The translations under genes and the position numbers were made by a program. Of a stretch of 64,000 bases of DNA, positions 10,358 through 21,022 are shown in pieces (position 1 is the stretch's first letter; every line of letters begins with the position of its first letter). Origin of the DNA: Earliella scabrosa (taxonomy: Eukaryota; Basidiomycota; Agaricomycetes; Polyporales; Polyporaceae); NCBI GenBank assembly GCA_022605405.1, contig JABYQQ010000006.1:1984001-2048000 (forward strand). Direction: 5' to 3'. Under the pieces are notes generated by a model. It did not search any database, was not told the DNA's origin, and saw nothing but the letters and a program-made list of their open reading frames with translations.

Positions 10358-13300
10358 TCACGACGCCCCCCTCAACATCTGCCGCACAGGGTCCGAATCC
10401 GCCCTATGCATCCCGCCCCTCCCCGCACCCGCCGCACCCCCACCCGTCTCCGCCGAATACGCCCTCGGCTTCCCACTCCCACTCCCGCTCCCGCTCCCGT
10501 TCTCCGCCGCCCCGGGCGACTCCCCCACCGCGTCCTCAACAACAAGCGTGTCCGGATCCAGCCCGCCCCTCGCCTGCGCCTGCGCCCTGATCTGCGCCTT
10601 CTGCGCCTTCACCCCCGCGTCCTCCGAGTCCGTGTGCCACGACGTCCCGCGCGAGCTGCTCCCCTGCCCGCTCGTCCCCGACCCCGAGCCCGTCGCGGTC
10701 GTCGTCTCGCTCTCGCTCGGGCTCTCCCTCTGCTCGTGCCTGTGCCCGTTGCTCCGCGCCGAGCTGTCCTCCCTCAGGATCTCGTTCGCAAGCCCGCTCG
10801 TCCGCTGCTCCTGGCTCAGCTGCGACTGCGCCTGCGGTGGCGGCGGCATCCAAGGAAAGTACCCCGCCGGCTCCTCCCCAACTCGTGCCGGCACGGGCGG
10901 GAAGTACCCATCCGGCGGCCTGCCTTCTTGTTCCTGCTGCCCGTCAGCCTGCTGCTGTTGCTGCTGCTGTTGCTGAAGGATCTGCTGCTGCTGCTGCTGC
11001 CCCGGCACCTGCCCATACGCATAATACCCCGGACGCACGGGCGCACCCACAGCAGGGTTAATAAACGGATTCGCGCCCGACCCGGGCCTGCCCCAAAACG
11101 CGCCGGGGGACATCGTCACCCCGGGCGAGAACGGCGTGTACGGCGCCATGACGTGCTGCAAATGTCCGTGCGCCGCGTGCATCGGCGCGCGGTCGGGCTC
11201 CATCGCCGCGGGCGACGGCAGGCCCGGCGACGGCTGGGGCAGGAACGTGAACGACGGCATGCTTGGGGTGATCGGCGGGAGCCCGTGTGGGGTCATCATC
11301 GGCATGCCCATCATCGGGTGGTGCATCGGGCTCAGCATGTGTGGCGGTACCGCGTATTGCGGCGAGAGCGTGTGCGGGGCGGGGACGGGGAACGCGGTCA
11401 CTGGCGGAGGTGGGGGGAGCGCGATCGGCCCGGGGTGTGCGGGGTGATGGTGCTGCTGCTGGGGCGTCGCGTGTGAGCGGGAGGACGAGGAGGCTGGGGA
11501 AGTGGCTTGTGTTGGGTGTTGTTGAGATGAGGACTGCGTATTTGATGATGTAGGTTGTGACGATGAGCTAGCCTGTGACTGCGATATCGGTGCGGATGCA
11601 GCTGTTGAGCCCTCTGGCGGGGTCAAGTTCTGCGCCTGCGGTGCGGTGGCGGCGGACTGCGACGAAGCGTGGCTCCCGTTCTGCGCGAACGGCGCGCTCA
11701 TCCCAGCATAATCCACCTCCGGTTGTTGATACTGCGGCTGACCTTGCGCATACCCCGAATACGCCTCCATCCCCGCCATCCCAGCGCCCGCGCTCATGCG
11801 CTGATACGTGCTGAGATCATACACGTCGTACGGCGTCGTCGGCCCCGAGTGCAAAAACTCAAACGTATACGGGCTCTGTATCGCCGGAGGGATCGGGATG
11901 TGCGTCGGGTGCGACGGCTGCCTCGCAAACGCCTGCTGCGCCTGCGCCTGACTGAGCGAGGGCGACTGGCCGGACGCTTGCGCGTGCTGCAGCGACGGGG
12001 ATGCGAGGGAGAGCTTCTGCGCGAGCTGTGCCGTCAGACTTGCCTCCGCCTCTGCCGTGCTCGTCCCGGTGGCGTCATCATACCCGTATCCCGGTACCTG
12101 CCCACTGGTGCTCCTCGAGCCAAGTAACGAAGCAGGTGTCTGCCCGCGCCCATGCTCGATCTGCGACTGCAGGAGCTGTTGAGCGAGTGAGGACGCTCTT
12201 AGTAGCGTCGGGTGCTGCGCCTGGGCGAACGGAGAGGCGTTGCCGAGTGCATGTGTAGGAGGGAAGCCCAGGGAGGCGGGCGAGTGTGGTGTTGATACGC
12301 CAATCGCGGTGGGCCCGACCAAGGGGGCGGACGAGCTCGCAGGAGGGGCGAATTTGTCGAAGTGGACTTTGAGCGGGCGCCCGTTGTACTCGTACCTGGA
12401 AAGAAGATGCGTCTGTTAGCTTCTGTCATGCTCGCTTTGCTCAGTCAGCCAGGGGCCAGGAGAGAAGGGGCAGGTGAAGAAAAGAAGGTGCGCGGAAGGA
12501 AATGCAGATCAGAAAACAGAAGATAGAATCCCGACACGGTGCCATGACCGCGCAATGGAGAACGTCTGAGATCTCTGGCTTGGGAAGCCACGGGGTCTGT
12601 CCTGGGCACGCGTAGCGATTGCGGGGGATTCGCTGAGCATGTACTTGTGGTACAAGCTCTGGTGCGTGATGTGAACGTGATTGCGGGCCCTTGGGTTTGG
12701 TGATCTCGGAGCCCGATAAGGACGAGCCTTACGCATGACAGAGACCTTTACGGAACGATGTCCGCGGAGACCAATACACATGCGTCTTTCACGAAGAACA
12801 CGTGGGTGGGAGGAACGCAGTCCCAACAACTACCGGAAGACAGGAAGACGGTATATGGCCTAGACCAGAGACTCACCCGTTGAACATCCTCACCGCTCGT
12901 TCTGCGTCCGTCTCATTCGAGAAGCTCACAGTCCCGAACCCTCGTGAGCGTCCATCCGCACCCAGAGCAACATCTGCACGCTGGACGGCACCTGCTTGCC
13001 TGAAGAGATCCTTGAGATCTTGCCACTGTATGTGGAACGGCAGCTATATGCGCAGTTGTCAACTTCCGAACCCAACACGGAGGCGAAGACGGCACTCACA
13101 TTCCCCACAAACAGATTCCGGCTGGCTTGCGTTCCTGTACTCGGTCTGGAGCTAGCGTCTTCTTCACCCAATCCCACGCCAGCCCCAAACGGAGACAATC
13201 CTGGAAATCGAGGGACGGAAGGGGTAGGAGAAGCGAGGGCAGACCCACCGGCAGGCGTACCTGTCCCACTCAACTGTGCCGGTACAGGAGACAGGCTTCC

Positions 13301-14734
13301 TACAAGCGGCGTACCGAAGACACCCACACCTCCTAGTGCGCCAGCTCCAGCCCCGCCCAGTCCTCCCAACCCAACGCCAGTACCGAGAGAGCCGTAACCT
13401 TGGGTGACCATGCCGATCTCCTCACCCATCCGGTCCGGGCGAACCTCCAGCGTTCGAGTTTGCCATGTGTAGCCGTTGAACATGTCCACGGCGCGGCCTG
13501 CATCTTCTGCCGTTGCCAGGAGAACGGTGCCATATCCTCGTGAGCGGTTGTCGGGTCCTAGAGAAACGTCGGCGCGCAGAACAGTCCCTGCTCGCCGGAA
13601 GAGGTCTTTGAGATCTTGCCATCTTACTCTGTAGGGAAGCTGACGACAATAGCGGGGTCAATGCATGCTGATAATCTCGCGAAGCAAAGGCTGAGTACAA
13701 ATGACATGGGAGAAAGAAGCGTTGATTCGCCATCATCGCGCAAGCTTGTAGGACGCGCACCATACGTGGGCCAATGTCCCGAAGTGTTCGCTATATGCGC
13801 ATCGCAGAGAACCCAAAGTAGCACGACATTGCTAACCTCTACGCGCAGATGATGGGCAGATCAAGCGCCGGCAAACGCGACCACTGCATCTCACGTCGAC
13901 GTCATCAGCTTCTTAGAACGACCGTACGAACACCGTTGCCTCAGAGCTAACCCCAGCGGTATTGACCTCGGGACAACGCGACGGATTGGCGCGCCCTGGT
14001 GCAAAAGCAGTGCCGAACGGCATGCATCGTGGTAGAGGGACCGCGACTGGTGTGGAAGCAACTCGGCCGTCCACGAGGCATGTTCGGCGGGACGGAAGAC
14101 GGAAAACGGGTGCAGATGTGCACAGGTTGGCCATTCATGCGCAAGCAGAGGTCGCAAACAGAAAGAGGTGACAGAACAAGGGGAATGCAGGGAACGCAAG
14201 AATGAAGAGCAGAGCGACGACGTACGTTTCCAACATATAGCTGTGTGCGGGTGTCGCGTGGCGGGTTTGTGACACGGGCAGAATTTGACGAGGCCATCGC
14301 CATCTGGATGACGGCCTCGATGTCGTCGTTTGTGGGCCCCGAGCCGGCGTGTGGTGACGACTTGCCAGCAACGGGCGCGGAATTAGAGTTGGAGGAAGGG
14401 GGGTTGTCGCTTGGCGTGGAAGAGGAGGAAGCTCGGGTGGACGAGAGAGCAGGACGCGTCTGTGTTGCGGAGGGAGAACGAGGAGACTGAGCGGGGGTAG
14501 AGGAGGGCTGTGCGGAGGGAGGGCCGGACGAATGGAGTGGCTGAGGATGGTGGTAGGGGACAGAGGAGGGACGAGGAGAGGCATGCTACGCGCAAGGCAT
14601 GGGTATAGAAAGCGCGTTTGTGGCGGCAGCGATCAGACGGCGGACGGGAGAATGGAGACGAGAGTGAGCAGGACGACGACGACGGGGACGGAGACTGCGG
14701 CACGCACCGAACTGACCAAGGGTAGGCCTGCCAT
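10358..14734 (-). CDS. Two-RRM RNA-binding protein with Q-rich C terminus
   Basis: Predicted RNA-binding protein of about 1,040 residues. Exons on the minus strand: 14708-14734, 14226-14585, 13100-13639, 12877-13043 and 10358-12395; all junctions keep frame. The tiny first exon is the least certain; without it the first usable ATG is 14303. RRM1 is split by a 586-bp intron after RNP2 (TQLYVGN then LPYRVRWQDLKDLFRRAG); its RNP1 is RSRGYGTV. A Gly-rich linker leads to RRM2 (RNLFVGN then LPFHIQWQDLKDLFRQAG, RNP1 RSRGFGTV). Both resemble the RRMs of Gbp2/Hrb1 and hnRNP M, which act in mRNA packaging and export. The remaining about 680 residues are Gln-, Ser-, Pro- and Ala-rich with two polyglutamine runs, and end in QMLRGAS. 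The antisense strand is open over long stretches because of codon bias; those are shadows. Confidence 0.85.
10949..11000. repeat. CTG/CAG trinucleotide tract encoding polyglutamine
   Basis: Two runs of mostly CTG with a few TTG, interrupted by gaaggat, encode polyglutamine in the low-complexity C terminus of the RRM protein (minus strand). Such tracts commonly vary in length between strains. Confidence 0.8.
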
Positions 14735-15493
14735 TTCGAGATCGATTGGGCAGCGCGTCGGTGAGTAGGTCTATCGGAAACGGACTGTCACGCAGGAACA
14801 AGGTACGGCCGTGCCTCTGCAGCCGATGTGCGCCGTGTCGTGGTCGTCGTCGCCGCCGTCGTCTTAGACGTTGTCGGCGAGCGGGGCGGGGGCGGCGTCG
14901 AGCGGGCGTAGATGATGGAGAGAGAGAGCGGTGTAGAGTGTTGGGGAGAGTCCGAGAGACGGCGCAAGAGCAAGTCGTTGAGCCCGACCGAAACTGGCAC
15001 TGCGCGACTTCTCCACTCCACTCCCCCGCCTTCTGGTGCATCTTTTTCCCCACGTGGCCATGACGTCACACCACCCTCAGCAACACCCCGGAATGCTCTC
15101 CACTCGCGTCTACTCGCGCTCGTCGTTGTCCCGGCTTCGTCCCCGCTCGCTGCTTGCCTCATCGAGCCAGGCGACGCTCCTGTTGCTATCCTGCGCACTC
15201 ATCTGAACCTTGGCGGCTTCTCAGCGCCCTCTGAAGCAAGGCGTTGAGCGTGATTGGACACATCAGCACCCTTCTTTCCCGCTTGACGTCATATCCAACA
15301 CACCAATCCCCGCTGCGTGGTAACGTGCGAACGACATTGAATGGACGCTGTGGCACGAAGCTGCTAAAGTAACATACAGGCTCATATCATACACTACTCA
15401 TACACGCATAACCAATCTCCGCCCCACCCTCGCGCACGCGGAGCGAAGCGAAGAAGACATCCAAGAAGACGCAAACCACGCTGCAGAGAAGGC
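14735..15493. promoter_or_regulatory. Promoter/5' region of RRM gene and 3' region of H2A
   Basis: No coding sequence supported. Two perfect palindromic CRE/ATF sites TGACGTCA occur at 15061-15068 and 15284-15291, the first preceded by an E-box/G-box CACGTG at 15051-15056; CCAAT-type words (attgg at 15252, ccaat at 15302) lie between and beyond them. These are established binding sites for bZIP, bHLH and CCAAT factors, so stress or cAMP-linked control of the RRM gene is a reasonable guess. Confidence 0.5.
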
Positions 15494-16102
15494 CTACACC
15501 TCCTGCGACGCGTCGCTCTTCCGTCCTTTCTGCGTCTTGCTCGGCAGAAGCTGTGGGCGAAGCGAGCAGCAGTCAGTGATCCACGCGCGAAGCACCGCAA
15601 TGTCACTGGGAGACGAACCTCGGGGTTGATAAATGGTACGACACCACCCTGCGAGATGACGACGTCGCCCAGCAGCTTGTTCAGCCTACGTGTCGGATAT
15701 GCATCAGTACCGCTACCATCTAACCACAACGCGGTAGGCACGTACTCTTCATCGTTACGGATGGCTAGCTGCAAGTGCCGCGGAACGATACGCTGCTTCT
15801 TGTTGTCCCGGGCCGCGTTGCCCGCAAGTTCGAGGATCTCAGCGGCGAGGTACTCGAGTACGGCCGCGAGGTACACTGCATACCGTGGTCAGTGATCGCC
15901 GCAGACAACCGACATATCTTGTGCTGCACGTACCAGGTGCACCAGCACCGACACGTTGAGCGTAGTTGCCCTTCTTCAGGAGACGGTGGACACGACCGAC
16001 GGGGAACTGGAGACCGGCCTTCGCAGAACGAGACTGACCCTTGCCAGTTGTCTCACCGGCGGCCTTGCCAGACTTAGACTTGCCACTGCCCTTGCCAGAC
16101 AT
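15494..16102 (-). CDS. Histone H2A
   Basis: Core histone H2A, packaging nuclear DNA as an H2A-H2B dimer. Exons 15934-16102, 15746-15875, 15619-15685 and 15494-15550 give an about 140-residue protein. Landmarks: basic N-terminal tail ([13 protein letters not shown]), [17 protein letters not shown] at the first helix, [20 protein letters not shown] in the central helix, [13 protein letters not shown], the [19 protein letters not shown] docking domain, and a C terminus ending in SQEV. The terminal SQE is the conserved DNA-damage phosphorylation site of fungal canonical H2A, so no separate H2A.X is needed. Length and sequence are normal. It is transcribed divergently from H2B across a 520-bp shared promoter, the usual fungal arrangement. 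Confidence 0.97.
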
Positions 16103-16622
16103 GTTGAGTAGAGTGTGGTAGAGGTGAGAGTTGGGAGTTGGAGGAGAGCCTGTGAGCGCGAGCGCGGTTTAAGTACGGCGAAGAACAAAGAAAGAACCAC
16201 AGATCACAACGTACTTTGGGGCGGGCGGGGGAGGAGCGATAAAGCAGAGCGCAAAGGTCTCATCGTCGACCACGGACACTCTTTATACTCGCGCCAGATA
16301 CCTTGGCGCGTCGCGCACGGGATCGCGACGCGTTTGTTGAATGCGTTAAACAAACGCGTCTCCCTCTGCGCGCCAAGCACGTGACACGCGTCGCGCCAAA
16401 CACGGGCACACAGCCGTGACGCCCCTTTATAAGCCGCACGCTACTTGCGCGAGCAGACTCTCGAGCTCACAGCACAACCACCACCACCGCCGCCCCCCTT
16501 CCCGCGCTCAGCTACCCTCTTCGACCACCTCGACCACTTCACAAACGTCTGTGAAGTGTTGACACGCTAGCGCATACGCGAACCCGAACTCGAACCACCC
16601 GCCCTACCCACACTTAACACCA
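16103..16622. promoter_or_regulatory. Bidirectional H2A/H2B promoter
   Basis: The 520-bp gap between the divergent H2A and H2B start codons. It holds three ACGCGT MluI cell-cycle boxes (two in the inverted repeat at 16327-16360, one at 16386-16391), an E2F/SBF-like cgcgccaaa at 16392-16400, and TTTATAAG at 16426-16433, a good TATA box for H2B. This motif set is established for G1/S control by MBF/SBF-type factors. Confidence 0.75.
16327..16360. promoter_or_regulatory. Inverted MluI-box pair in histone promoter
   Basis: Arms gacgcgtttgtt (16327-16338) and aacaaacgcgtc (16349-16360) are perfect 12-bp inverted copies around a 10-bp spacer; each contains ACGCGT. The centre-to-centre distance is about two helical turns, so two factors would face the same side of the DNA. 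Confidence 0.75.
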
Positions 16623-17299
<677 letters not shown>

Positions 17300-18096
17300 A
17301 TACTTCGTGTCCTATCTATGCTGTGGTGGGGTGTGGCGCGCAGGTGCGCGTATCGTTCATGGTTGTACAGCGTCGCGTGCCGTCGGGACGGGCGCTGTTG
17401 TATCCTTGTCTTCGGTCATGCGCCTATCTTTGCGCGTCGGTGCGAGTGTCCGGCTTGACCCTGTATTGTATGATCTCTAGTCTCATGTTTCACTCCTCTG
17501 TTTGTCTCTGTCTATGGTACTACGAATGGATTGCATTGCCCCATGCAACTTCGCCCCTGCGTGCATAGGTTAAAGGACCACTTCTCTTCTGTTCCCAGTG
17601 ATGGTGAGTTCACCTTGGCTGCCAGTGGGACGATGAGCTGACTCGATTGTGAGATAGTCACCCTCCAGCGGTCCTTGAAAGAGTGAAAGTTGAAATCCAA
17701 CGTTCCGCTTGCTCCCCGTGGATGGAAACGTTGTGGTCCAGTGTGGTCCTTCGGCGCCGGACACTTGACAGCAACCGCGCAGCTGTCTAACAGCGGGACA
17801 AGGGCGGCCATATTCGTCCAACGGGCGCTCTGTCCACGTTGTCCTCGGGAGACTCGCCAGGCAACGTCCACTCTCTCCTACTAAGTTTGGCTTAGCAGCT
17901 CGGTTTGCCGTCTACGTCTCTCGGTTTCCTGGAATCGTACCAATCGTTGCACGCGGTCGCTAGACTTGTTTGAAGATGGTGAACTTGAGGTACGTCTCGT
18001 CTAGCTATCCGCCACAGTTGGCACATTCACTAATCCGAGTATGCACGCAGGGCAGATATCCGCGTCAGCAGCGCATCTACGCAGACAACCCAGGCT
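17300..18096. other. Gene-free spacer, about 0.8 kb
   Basis: 3' region of H2B and upstream region of the F-box gene. No convincing exon on either strand; the ORFs here lack motifs and conserved splice patterns. Confidence 0.5.
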
Positions 18097-19245
18097 ATGT
18101 CTCCGAACAAGACTAGCCTCGCCTCAATCGCCTCCCTCCCCGTCGAGCTCCTCACCGAAATTTTCCTCACCGTCGCCCACCTCTGCCGCAAAACGAGCCG
18201 CCCCACCGCCTGGATGCAGCTCCTCCTCGTGTGCACGCACTGGCACACCGTCGCATGCGCCGCATCCTCGCTCTGGCGGGTTATCCACGTCAGCGCAAAC
18301 ACCGCCTATCTCCGTACCGCCCTCACCCGCGCCACCAGCGCGCTCATCGACCTCCACCTCGTCGCCCTCCCCTCGCACACCCTCACCGAGGCCTCCGCCC
18401 TCCTCGCCCCGCACGCCCCCCGGATCCGCGCCCTCCGCCTCTGCCACACCACCCACGCCGGGGCCAGCGTCCCGCCCGCGATCGTCGACCTGTTCAACAA
18501 CCCGCTCCCTGCGTTGGAGGAGCTGGCGATCCTCCCCGTCGAGTGGCGCACGAAGCGCGAGACGTCCCTCCCGGCGCTGCCCACGCGCTTGCGCACGCTC
18601 GCGCTGAGCGGCGTGTCGGTCCCGCGCGAGCCTGCGTTTTATGGGGCGCTCCGCGCGCTTGCCCTGCATGAGTGCTGCTGCGGGGCGACTGGGTTTACGT
18701 TGGAGGACCTCGTCGCCGCGCTCGGTGCTGCCGCGGGCCAGCTCGAGACGCTCGACTTGTCGCGGTTCGAGCCTGCGCCCTCGCCGCCGAGCACTGGTGC
18801 TGGCATTGGAGGTGGTGGTGGTGCTGGCAATGGAGGAGAACGAGGGGGTGTCGTGCGGCTCGGGAGATTACGCAGCTTCTGCGTGGAGCACGAGTTCGCG
18901 TTCGTCGCTGCACTGAACAAGCGCCTCGTCATCCCGCGCGACACTGCGTTGCACTTGCGTGTGTTTGTGTCGGAGGCGGACCAGATGCGGCACGCGTCGG
19001 GCGACGCGGTGCTCGCTGAGATGTTCCCGCCGGGCGTGCGCCGCGCGCTCGCGGGTGAGGCGGACAGGGCGGTCGTGGTGCGCGTGCCGGGCTCGGAGCG
19101 ATTTTGTTTCACGATTCCGCATTGCGACGTCGAGGCGAGGGTGGAGGATTGGGATGGGGATGGGGATGGGGAGCGCGACCGGGTTGTCGTCGACACGCAC
19201 GGATGGATACACTGCAAAGAACCCATCCTTTCGTCGGACCTGTAA
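18097..19245 (+). CDS. F-box protein, intronless
   Basis: A 382-residue intronless protein. Residues 8-60 form an F-box: LASIASLPVELLTEIFLTVAHLC, then WMQLLLVCTHWHTVACAASSLWRVI, the hallmark LPxELLxxIF...VC..W......LW pattern that binds Skp1 in SCF ubiquitin ligases. The rest contains irregular leucine-rich segments (residues 70-200, e.g. LRLCHTT, LEELAIL, LRTLALSGV), probably for substrate binding, and a Gly-rich loop near residue 235. F-box proteins with such LRR tails are greatly expanded in Agaricomycetes; substrates are unknown. The start is the first ATG in frame and is followed immediately by the F-box. High GC in the third codon position suggests an old resident gene. Confidence 0.85.
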   Translation: MSPNKTSLASIASLPVELLTEIFLTVAHLCRKTSRPTAWMQLLLVCTHWHTVACAASSLWRVIHVSANTAYLRTALTRATSALIDLHLVALPSHTLTEASALLAPHAPRIRALRLCHTTHAGASVPPAIVDLFNNPLPALEELAILPVEWRTKRETSLPALPTRLRTLALSGVSVPREPAFYGALRALALHECCCGATGFTLEDLVAALGAAAGQLETLDLSRFEPAPSPPSTGAGIGGGGGAGNGGERGGVVRLGRLRSFCVEHEFAFVAALNKRLVIPRDTALHLRVFVSEADQMRHASGDAVLAEMFPPGVRRALAGEADRAVVVRVPGSERFCFTIPHCDVEARVEDWDGDGDGERDRVVVDTHGWIHCKEPILSSDL

Positions 19246-20243
19246 GGCGTTCCACATCAATTTGAAATGGGAGCGTTATATATTTGGGTATTGGTATCGG
19301 TGATTATGTCATACTGGTTGATCTTGGTACTGTCGGAAAGGAGCTCACATTGCGGGTATGCAACAGTAGTGTGATCGAGGGTCTGAATATTCTGTCGAAT
19401 GCGCTCAGTCAGAAGGCAGTGGCCAGTAGCGTTCCTATCCTCATTGAGAACAGCTGGATAGCCCCCCGCTGGAGTAACGTTAGGCAAATGGGCAAATTTC
19501 CTACGACGAAAGGTTACCACGTACGAGTGGTACCATATGGTGGCGCACACCGCGCCCTCAACATTTTGGAGATGACGCTTGCATAAAGGTTTACGACACT
19601 TGTAGAGTCCTCATGTGAGATAGGTGAGCCGATCAAGCGAGAGGAACTGTGGGGAGCAAAGCATGTCACATTCAATCTAACATCGGGGATACCTTCATAA
19701 GGAGCGTAAGTGTGCAATGTAAGCTAATCCTCCGGAAGGGAGTTTAGATATATGGAAAGGTTACCGTATTGTGCTCTAAGTCTCACTTCCCATTTTGCCA
19801 TCAGGCAGCGCCTAGCAATTGCATGATTTGGAAGTCAAGCAGATAGTCGGAGATTTCTCCTTGATCATAGCACTGACCTATGCTCTCTCAGTCAACTATG
19901 AGTGCTACCCAGGCTATTGCGCACGAGGATAGGATTTGGAAAGGTTAAATATGACAACGACATGGTGCATTCGAGAAGGATTTGGAAAGGCTTATCAAAT
20001 CTGTCGGGCGCTACCGGGCCTAGGCCCTGATCCGGACAACCCTAGGGTACCGGTTTGTCCGTGGCCGTGCTCGTGTGTCGACCCCATATGCAAGTACAAA
20101 CGCCGCCAGAGCATATCTGCACGTAAGTAAGTGGTTTATAATTCGAGTCTACTAGTAAGTCTCTGCGCTATCTGGTTTACAAGTCGTGCGAAGCGTACGA
20201 GGCATCCAAGGCGTGAGCGAGCCTGGGTTGACATCTAAATTGC
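19246..20243. other. Gene-free spacer, about 1 kb
   Basis: AT-richer than the flanks, no supported exon. A direct repeat aggatttggaaagg occurs at about 19928 and 19976. Otherwise nothing is recognised. Confidence 0.45.
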
Positions 20244-21007
20244 TCAACCTCGCTTCTGCTGGCGGCGGCGGTAGCTAGCGCTCCTTGTGGTTCGGCGGCG
20301 GCGGCGACGTACGAAGGTCGGATTTAGAGACTGTGTTCTCCCGGCTTCCAGCGCCATAGCGATCTGCCGTTGGCGGAGACGCTGACTCCTAGAAAGGATG
20401 ACATACATGGCCTGGTTGGAGTACTGTGATTCGTGCTAATATACAGAACGTACCTCCTCAATACCGGCACATCCGTGGCAGTGGGAGTCGACGTCTCTCC
20501 TAGGGCACAGTTCCCCTGCTCGACTGCAAGGTCGGATGAGATCGATGCACGCCCCCGGAGAATCATCGACGTGGCGCCAATAACCTCGGAGACCCTAGGA
20601 GCGACAGCCGGCACATCGAGGGTCTCTGAAGTGCCTGGCGCGGAGATCGCGTCAGCAGGCTGCGAGAAGCTACCTGACTGCATGTGGGTGTCGATCGCCA
20701 GGTCGCTCGCGATCGAACTCTGTCATGATAGATCCACGCGTGAGAGGTGCACCAGAGTGTATGTGTGGCAGATCAGTACCTCGTAGACCGTTGTGCCTTG
20801 CTGCACGGCGGAGTGTCCGGGGTACGGAGCGTGGAGGGGTATTCCTGTGGCAGAGGTTTCAACGACGGTGGTAACGTTCGCATTACATATGAGCCTAGAA
20901 CGCACAGTGATGTCAGTACAGCACACAACTAAGCATGAAAACATAGGCTCACGCGTCAAGGTCAGCTCCGTCTTGCCCTTCGGCAATTGCCTCCGGTAGT
21001 CCAGCAA
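20244..21007 (-). CDS. Hypothetical exons, disordered protein with Arg-rich end
   Basis: Protein-like sequence in several pieces on the minus strand: VTTVVETSATGIPLHAPYPG near 20860, then after a GT-AG intron a Ser/Ala/Pro-rich segment (SDLAIDTHMQSGSFSQPADA) near 20700, and, after another intron, a helical and very basic tail (SRSQRLRQRQ, then RRRRRR) ending at 20244. No in-frame ATG was found at its 5' end and it begins only 16 bp after the stop of the next gene upstream. It may therefore be the continuation of that gene through an unrecognised splice. No family is recognised. Confidence 0.35.
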
Positions 21008-21022
21008 CAGGGCCAGGGCAAT

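Noticed and set aside
10332..11476. Long plus-strand open frames opposite the RRM gene
   Set aside because: They are created by the GC-rich codon bias and simple composition of the minus-strand gene; their translations are Arg/Pro/Ala-rich and lack any domain.
18041..18671. Overlapping open frames on both strands across the F-box gene
   Set aside because: Same cause, high third-position GC; only the 18097-19245 frame contains the F-box motif.
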